A DNA stretch of 64,000 nt from Corynebacterium doosanense CAU 212 = DSM 45436 (lineage in GTDB: Bacteria; Actinomycetota; Actinomycetes; Mycobacteriales; Mycobacteriaceae), in NCBI RefSeq assembly GCF_000767055.1, contig NZ_CP006764.1, forward strand, positions 186,001 through 250,000. The letters run 5' to 3'. Shown piece after piece: positions 59,819 through 64,000 of this stretch (position 1 is its first letter; the number at the start of each line of letters is the position of its first letter). Position numbers and translations under genes: made by a program. The notes below the pieces were generated by a model. The model saw only the letters and a list, made by a program, of their open reading frames with translations. It was not told the DNA's origin and did no database searches.

Positions 59819-60523
59819 ATGAACCAGAAGCAGGGTGGCGGTCGCCGGTCGCGGGCCGAGAATCGCGCAAACATGACCAACGGCATCATCGAGGTCGGGC
59901 GAAAGCAGCTGGCCAAGCGTGGGGCAACGGGCCTCTCGCTCCGGGAGGTTGCACGGGAAATAGGTGTCGCGCCGTCTGCCCTCTATCGCTATGTCAATGA
60001 CCGGAACGCACTGCTCTCGCTGTTGATCGCCGACGCCTTCACGCGTCTTTCGGACGAGGTGGACGCGGCGGTGCGCGCCGAAAAGGGGCTGGCCGAGAAG
60101 TTGACGGCCTACGCCATGACGAGTCGGCAGTGGGCTCTGAGTAATTCCGAGCTCTGGGGCCTAATCTACGGAAACCCCGTGCCTGGTTACGAGGCGGCGG
60201 AGCTGGGGGAATTGGACCCAGGAGTTCGGCCATTGAGGACCCTGGCGGCGATCATTTCGGAAGGTGTGGAGGACCCGGTTCCGGAGCCTCCTGAGAATTT
60301 CCGGAAGTACCTCGCAGTGTCGGTTGAAGAATTGGGGATTTCGATGACCTGGCCTCAACTCGCTTATGCGGGGCAGTGCTGGAGTTGTCTCAATGGAGTG
60401 ATCAGTACGGAAGTCTTCGGACGTTTCGGTCGAGATTTTTCCGAGGTGGGTCGGGACATGCTCGTGCAAACGGTCGCAGGGATGGTTCAGACCATTAAAT
60501 GGGGGCCCTCGGCGACCAGGTGA
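59819..60523 (+). CDS. TetR-family regulator with WHG-type C-terminal domain
   Basis: The 234-residue regulator has an N-terminal HTH at about 20-65 (ANMTNGIIEVGRKQLAKRGA, then SLREVAREIGVAPSALYRYV). The C-terminal ligand domain (LWGLIYGNPVPGY, W-P-Q-L) looks like the WHG type. A CATAAT -10 box stands just before the ATG, so leaderless. It should repress itself and the Rossmann gene through the boxes at 59728-59793. Confidence 0.85.
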   Translation: MNQKQGGGRRSRAENRANMTNGIIEVGRKQLAKRGATGLSLREVAREIGVAPSALYRYVNDRNALLSLLIADAFTRLSDEVDAAVRAEKGLAEKLTAYAMTSRQWALSNSELWGLIYGNPVPGYEAAELGELDPGVRPLRTLAAIISEGVEDPVPEPPENFRKYLAVSVEELGISMTWPQLAYAGQCWSCLNGVISTEVFGRFGRDFSEVGRDMLVQTVAGMVQTIKWGPSATR

Positions 60524-60561
60524 AGTGGGTGGTAGGCTGGTGCTGTCAACCGCATCGGTGT

Positions 60562-60591
60562 CCCGGGCCGTGCTGGGTCTGTAGCGTTGCC
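60562..60591. repeat. 30-bp direct repeat, right copy (before VOC gene)
   Basis: Exact copy of 58805-58834, ending 3 bp before the ATG at 60595. It still contains the mgtE end and stop codon out of context. This shows that the VOC gene once followed mgtE directly. Confidence 0.9.
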
Positions 60592-60594
60592 GGC

Positions 60595-61206
60595 ATGAAA
60601 CCCTTCTGGATCGACCTGGCCACCCACGACCTCGCCGGCGCCGTGGCCTTCTACCGCGAGGTTTTCGGCTGGGAGCTTATCGACGGCGAAATCGCCGAGC
60701 TTGATGGTCGCCCTGTCGCCGCGTTCATGGACACCGTCGACGAGTCAGGTGAGGCGCTGGCACCCACCGCCTGGGGAGTGTCCCTCGAGGTCGCTGACCT
60801 GGAAAAGACCGCGGCCAAGGTGGAAGCGGCCGGTGGATCCGTTGAGTTCGGGCCGGTCGATGACTCGCTGCACTGCCTGGACGCAACCGGCGCCTACGTG
60901 GTGTTCACCGCGCCGGGTGATTTTGCCGGCACGGCTGCAGAAGTGCGTAGCGAGCTCCTGGCCAGAGACTATGTGGGCGCGCAGGACTTCTACTCCCGCG
61001 TCCTGGGATCCGGTACTGCTGGGGTTCGCGATGCCCGTGGTCTGCCCATCGAGGCTGGCAGCACCTGGCGGGTCTGTTTCGTGGTCCCCTCGGTCGATGA
61101 GGCGGTGGAGCGGGTGCGCGCCGCTGGCGGCACGGTCGTGTCCGTCGATCCGGACCGCGCCGAGGTTGCCGATCCCCAGGGCGCGGCGTTTGTGCTCCTG
61201 ACCTAA
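60595..61206 (+). CDS. VOC-family protein, two short modules
   Basis: This 203-residue glyoxalase-like protein has modules PFWIDLATHDLAGAVAFYRE / FGWELIDG and DYVGAQDFYSRVLGSG, ending DPQGAAFVLLT. It is related in type to the protein at 55017 but shorter. Position next to mgtE in the inferred ancestor suggests it is an old chromosomal gene. Substrate unknown. Confidence 0.75.
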   Translation: MKPFWIDLATHDLAGAVAFYREVFGWELIDGEIAELDGRPVAAFMDTVDESGEALAPTAWGVSLEVADLEKTAAKVEAAGGSVEFGPVDDSLHCLDATGAYVVFTAPGDFAGTAAEVRSELLARDYVGAQDFYSRVLGSGTAGVRDARGLPIEAGSTWRVCFVVPSVDEAVERVRAAGGTVVSVDPDRAEVADPQGAAFVLLT

Positions 61207-61277
61207 CGTTTTGCTGCTTCTCCGCCCCTGGGTGTAAAGTAATCCCTCGTTGCCGACAAGATCGGCAGCGGAGATAG

Positions 61278-61353
61278 GCGCCCGTAGCTCAACGGATAGA
61301 GCATCTGACTACGGATCAGAAGGTTGGGGGTTCGAATCCCTCCGGGCGCACCA
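61278..61353 (+). tRNA. tRNA-Arg (anticodon ACG), copy 2
   Basis: Same 73 bases as the tRNA at 54081, but here followed by an encoded CCA (61351-61353). Two identical genes 7.2 kb apart in the same direction. Confidence 0.96.
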
Positions 61354-61359
61354 AGTGAG

Positions 61360-61393
61360 CGGATCCTCCCACATCATGGGAGGGTCCGTTTTT
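61360..61393 (+). terminator. Terminator of tRNA-Arg copy 2
   Basis: Stem CGGATCCTCCCA/TGGGAGGGTCCG with one mismatch, followed by TTTTT. Likely factor-independent. Confidence 0.85.
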
Positions 61394-61538
61394 GGCTTGG
61401 TCAACTGTGATAAAGCAAGAGTGAAAAAGGTCCGCCCCACAGTGAGAAAGGGCGTAGAAGTGTGCAAAAGGACTCTCCCTATCTCACTTTGTCTTTTACG
61501 GGCAGAAGTGCGCGGAAGCCGCAACTAGGCTGACCCCC

Positions 61539-62339
61539 ATGTCCCACACTTTCTTCGAGGTCGACGTCTTCGCCACCGACGCGTTTACCGGAAACCCCCT
61601 GGCGGTCATTGCCGGCGCGGATGACTTCACCTCTGAGCAGATGCAGAGCATCGCCCGGTGGCTGAATCTCTCCGAGACCACCTTCCTCCTGGAGCCGACA
61701 ACCCCGGAGGCCGACTACCGCGTCCGCATCTTCACGCAGTCCGAGGAGTTCCCCTTCGCCGGCCACCCGACCCTGGGCACCGCCCGCGCCTGGCTGGACC
61801 TGAACTCCTCCGACAAGAGTGAGCTCATTCAGGAATGCGGGGCCGGTCTGATCCCGGTCAAGGTCGACGGCGACGGGGTCGCCTTCGCGGCCCCTCCCCG
61901 GACGCGCACGGGTGAACTGCCGGGGGATGAGGTGGCAAAGATCGTCGATACGATGCGGATACCCGAAGAGGACATCGTGGCCCACGCGTGGGCCATCAAT
62001 GGCCCGAAGTGGCGGCTGGTTCAGCTCGGGTCGATCGAGGCCGTGCGGAATCTGCGTCCGACGCCGCCGGAGCCGGGCAGGCACATCGGGGTCGTCGCTG
62101 TCGAGGGGGAGGTGGCGGAGGTGCGGGCGTTTGTCGACAACGCCGAGGACCCCGTGACCGGTTCGCTCAACGCGGCGCTGGCGCAGTGGCTTCGTGAGCG
62201 CGGCGAAGTCGGCCCGGAATACGTGGCCAGGCAGGGGCGCTGCGTCGGCGCGGACGGAGCGGTGTACGTGCATGACGACGGCGCCGATATCTGGATCGGC
62301 GGGACCGCTGAGGTGCGGGTGCGCGGGGAGCTGGTTTAG
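61539..62339 (+). CDS. PhzF-family isomerase-like protein
   Basis: This 266-residue PhzF-fold protein has VDVFATDAFTGNPLAVI, the catalytic-type glutamate in NLSETTFLLEP, FPFAGHPTLGTA and EDPVTGSLNAAL near the C terminus. The family includes isomerases and epimerases with open substrate range. No phenazine genes are here, so the role is unknown. Confidence 0.85.
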   Translation: MSHTFFEVDVFATDAFTGNPLAVIAGADDFTSEQMQSIARWLNLSETTFLLEPTTPEADYRVRIFTQSEEFPFAGHPTLGTARAWLDLNSSDKSELIQECGAGLIPVKVDGDGVAFAAPPRTRTGELPGDEVAKIVDTMRIPEEDIVAHAWAINGPKWRLVQLGSIEAVRNLRPTPPEPGRHIGVVAVEGEVAEVRAFVDNAEDPVTGSLNAALAQWLRERGEVGPEYVARQGRCVGADGAVYVHDDGADIWIGGTAEVRVRGELV

Positions 62340-62348
62340 CGAAAGTTC

Positions 62349-62377
62349 TTGACCAACCGTTCTGGAACGATTAGTCT
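62349..62377 (+). promoter_or_regulatory. Promoter with internal operator for TetR gene
   Basis: TTGACC (62349-62354) and TAGTCT (62372-62377) are 17 bp apart. A palindrome CGTTC-TG-GAACG (62358-62369) lies in the spacer, an ideal place for autorepression. The start codon is 8 bp behind the -10, so leaderless. Confidence 0.75.
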
Positions 62378-62384
62378 AAAACCC

Positions 62385-62741
62385 ATGGCCCGACCACGGA
62401 ACTTTGATGAGGACGAGGCGCTCGCCCGGGCATCCGCACTGTTCGCACGTGACGGATACGAGGCAACGAGCGTCGACAAGCTGGTTTCCGCCACCGGGGT
62501 GCCACGCGCGTCGCTGTACAGCATCTTCGGCAGCAAGCACGGGATTCTGGTGCGCGCGTTGCGTGCGCTGGAGCCGCCGTTCGGCCCGGAGCAGCTAGAC
62601 CTCATCCTGGTTGCCCTGGTTGAGCGTGCGGCGCACGACCGGGCCATCCGTGAAGAACTCACCTCGCTGGACCGGGAGACTCGACGAGCGATCGCCGAGA
62701 GACTCTTCGACCGGGCGGGCATCCCGAAGGAGCAGTCATGA
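62385..62741 (+). CDS. Short TetR-family regulator
   Basis: The 118-residue protein is little more than the DNA-binding domain (MARPRNFDEDEALARASALF, then GVPRASLYSIFGSKHGI) with a short C-terminal region. Usual TetR proteins are about 190 residues, so the ligand domain is truncated or reduced. Its stop overlaps the ATG of the next gene (ATGA), which belongs to the same operon. Confidence 0.75.
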   Translation: MARPRNFDEDEALARASALFARDGYEATSVDKLVSATGVPRASLYSIFGSKHGILVRALRALEPPFGPEQLDLILVALVERAAHDRAIREELTSLDRETRRAIAERLFDRAGIPKEQS

Positions 62742-63090
62742 ACCGCATCACCCTCACCGACCATTCGCTGACCGTGGAACCTGCCGGGCTGGACAAACTC
62801 TGGTCGTTCCGGTCCGCGCTGGACATTCCATTGGCAGAGGTCAGGGGCGCGACCCACGACCCCGGCATGCTCGACGAGCCGAAGGGGCCGCGCGCACCCG
62901 GACTACACACCGGTTCGGAGGTCGCGGGGACCTACCGGCGCGACGGGAAAAGGACTTCTGGAACGTCTCGGGTCGCGCCGACATCGTGGTCATGCAGCTC
63001 GGCGGCTCGGGCGAGTACGACCGGCTGGTGCTCAGCGTCGATGATCCTGCGCAGGTGGTGGACCGTATCAACGACGCGGCACGTCAGTAG
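62738..63090 (+). pseudogene. PH-like small protein with a single-base frameshift
   Basis: The frame from ATG 62738 (NRITLTDHSLTVEPAGLDKL) is continuous to about 62946. The natural continuation EKDFWNVSGRADIVVMQLGG, ending DRINDAARQ, lies in another frame up to the stop at 63090. One G seems lost in the run before GAAAAGGAC. Corrected, the protein has about 117 residues with a pattern like small bacterial PH-domain proteins. It may be a true mutation or a sequence error. It follows the TetR gene with a 4-bp overlap. Confidence 0.75.
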
Positions 63091-64000
63091 ATCTCGATCC
63101 GCCCGCCGATGTCTTCCGTCTGACGCAGCTGGCGCACCCAGTCCGGGCCACCGGGACGCAGGCGGAGAACGGGACGCGACGAGATCTTCACCGGGGAGAC
63201 GGACTCCTTGCGGGCTCCGGAGCGGGCCTCCAGCCGGCGACGGGCCCGGTGACCTGCCTCCGCGAGCTCGGAGATGTCCGGGTTCTCCGTGTCCAGGGCC
63301 GCGCGGGCGTCCTGCAGGTGGGCGATGAAGTCGTCCAGCGCGCCGACGAGTGCCGGGGCGTTGGACTCGCACATCGCCTCCACGAGCTCGGGGCGGGTGC
63401 CGGCCACGCGGGTCGCGTCCTTGAAGGAGCCGGCGGCCAGGGACTGCGCGAGCAGCCCGCCCTGGTCGCCCACCACGGACAGGGACTCCGCGATGATGTG
63501 CGGCAGGTGGGAGATGCGGGCCACGGCGTCGTCGTGGTTGGTCACCAGCGCGGGCACGGCCTCGGCACGCACGGTGGTGACCATCCCGATGACGTCGACG
63601 AACAGGTCAACCCATTCCTGGTCGGGCGACCTGCCCGCTGTGTCGGCCTCCATGGCGAAGTCGTAGGTGATCACCCACGCGGCGCGGACGAAGAGTCCGG
63701 TCGTGGAGGCCTTCCACCCTGAATTCTCGGTGCCGGCCATGGGGTGCCCGCCGACATAACGTGATTCCAGGCCGCGGGCACGGATGGACCGGTAGACCGG
63801 GGACTTCACGGACACGACGTCGGTGATGCCGCACTGGGGGGCCAGCTCGACGACGCGGTCGAGGATCTCGTCGACCGCGGCCATCGGCACGGCGAGGACA
63901 AGAAGAGCCCGGTCTTCGTTGGCGCGGATGAGCACGTTGTCCAGGTGGTCCGAGATGTCGAAACCCTCTTTGATGGCCGAGCGGGTACCCGAATTCGGGC
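63084..64000 (-). CDS. tyrA: Prephenate dehydrogenase TyrA, 5' end outside the window
   Basis: The 305 codons visible hold the end of the NAD-binding domain (FDISDHLDNVLIRANEDRAL, VLAVPMAAVDEILDRV) and the helical dimerisation domain with GHPMAGTENSGW, HDDAVARISHLPHIIAESL and SFKDATRVAGTRPELV. It converts prephenate or arogenate to the tyrosine precursor. The frame runs on to the last base of the window. It overlaps the frameshifted PH-like gene tail to tail by 7 bp. Confidence 0.9.
   Translation of the reverse strand, partial: PNSGTRSAIKEGFDISDHLDNVLIRANEDRALLVLAVPMAAVDEILDRVVELAPQCGITDVVSVKSPVYRSIRARGLESRYVGGHPMAGTENSGWKASTTGLFVRAAWVITYDFAMEADTAGRSPDQEWVDLFVDVIGMVTTVRAEAVPALVTNHDDAVARISHLPHIIAESLSVVGDQGGLLAQSLAAGSFKDATRVAGTRPELVEAMCESNAPALVGALDDFIAHLQDARAALDTENPDISELAEAGHRARRRLEARSGARKESVSPVKISSRPVLRLRPGGPDWVRQLRQTEDIGGRIEIY

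Overview
The window looks like the chromosome of a mycolic-acid actinobacterium, most likely a Corynebacterium. The diagnostic content is the cell-wall arabinogalactan block at 25.5-39.9 kb: emb, aftA, dprE2, dprE1, two GtrA-type proteins, glfT1, and the Wzt/Wzm galactan exporter. Other supporting features are high G+C, many probably leaderless genes with a TANNNT -10 box just upstream of the start codon, and a dccT-mgtE pair as known from C. glutamicum. No species can be assigned from the sequence alone.

Region 1 (1-13.5 kb) is accessory DNA. It carries a plasmid-type backbone: a KfrA-like protein at 1.1 kb, a RepA-type initiator at 6.5-7.5 kb, a ribbon-helix-helix/ParA partition pair at 7.9-8.8 kb with nearby palindromes, and an Xre regulator divergent from a 55-residue membrane peptide. 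Two near-identical palindromes, about 10 kb apart in direct orientation, enclose this block. Insertion sequences have cut it up: three intact IS6-family copies, one decayed IS6 copy, the 3' half of an IS3-type transposase, and a full IS3-family element. Several genes are left as stumps, including a Rib/YPDG-type surface protein, a membrane protein and a lipoprotein. Between two IS6 copies sits an intact lineage II chlorite dismutase with its own promoter.

Region 2 (13.7-24.1 kb) is ordinary chromosome: an alpha/beta hydrolase, a five-gene molybdo-flavoenzyme operon (2Fe-2S, FAD and Mo subunits, MobA-like protein, XdhC), a PepO-type M13 peptidase, and a PrsW-type protease with an exported partner. 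A DUF222/HNH protein follows at 24.2-25.5 kb.

Region 3 (25.5-42.5 kb) is the arabinogalactan locus. DprE1/DprE2 make decaprenyl-phospho-arabinose, AftA and Emb use it, GlfT1 starts galactan, and Wzm/Wzt export the lipid-linked galactan. Around 34.0 kb there is a 39-residue amphipathic peptide gene that resembles the small corynebacterial cell-wall porins. A class V aminotransferase relative lacking the PLP lysine and a membrane-anchored Ltp-domain protein follow.

Region 4 (43.7-48.1 kb) is a defence-like islet next to tRNA-Ser. It holds a broken MmeI-type restriction-modification gene (in-frame stop plus IS3 insertion), a second, nearly identical copy of the IS3 element, and a DUF3644 gene.

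Region 5 (48.4-64 kb) is chromosome again: ohr, a molybdenum cofactor cluster (moeB-rhodanese, moaE, mog/moaB, moeA, divergent moaD), pat, three tRNAs in all (one Ser, two identical Arg), two VOC proteins, dccT, mgtE, a TetR/Rossmann islet flanked by a 30-bp direct repeat in the 3' end of mgtE, a PhzF protein, a small TetR operon with a frameshifted partner, and the 3' part of tyrA running off the window.
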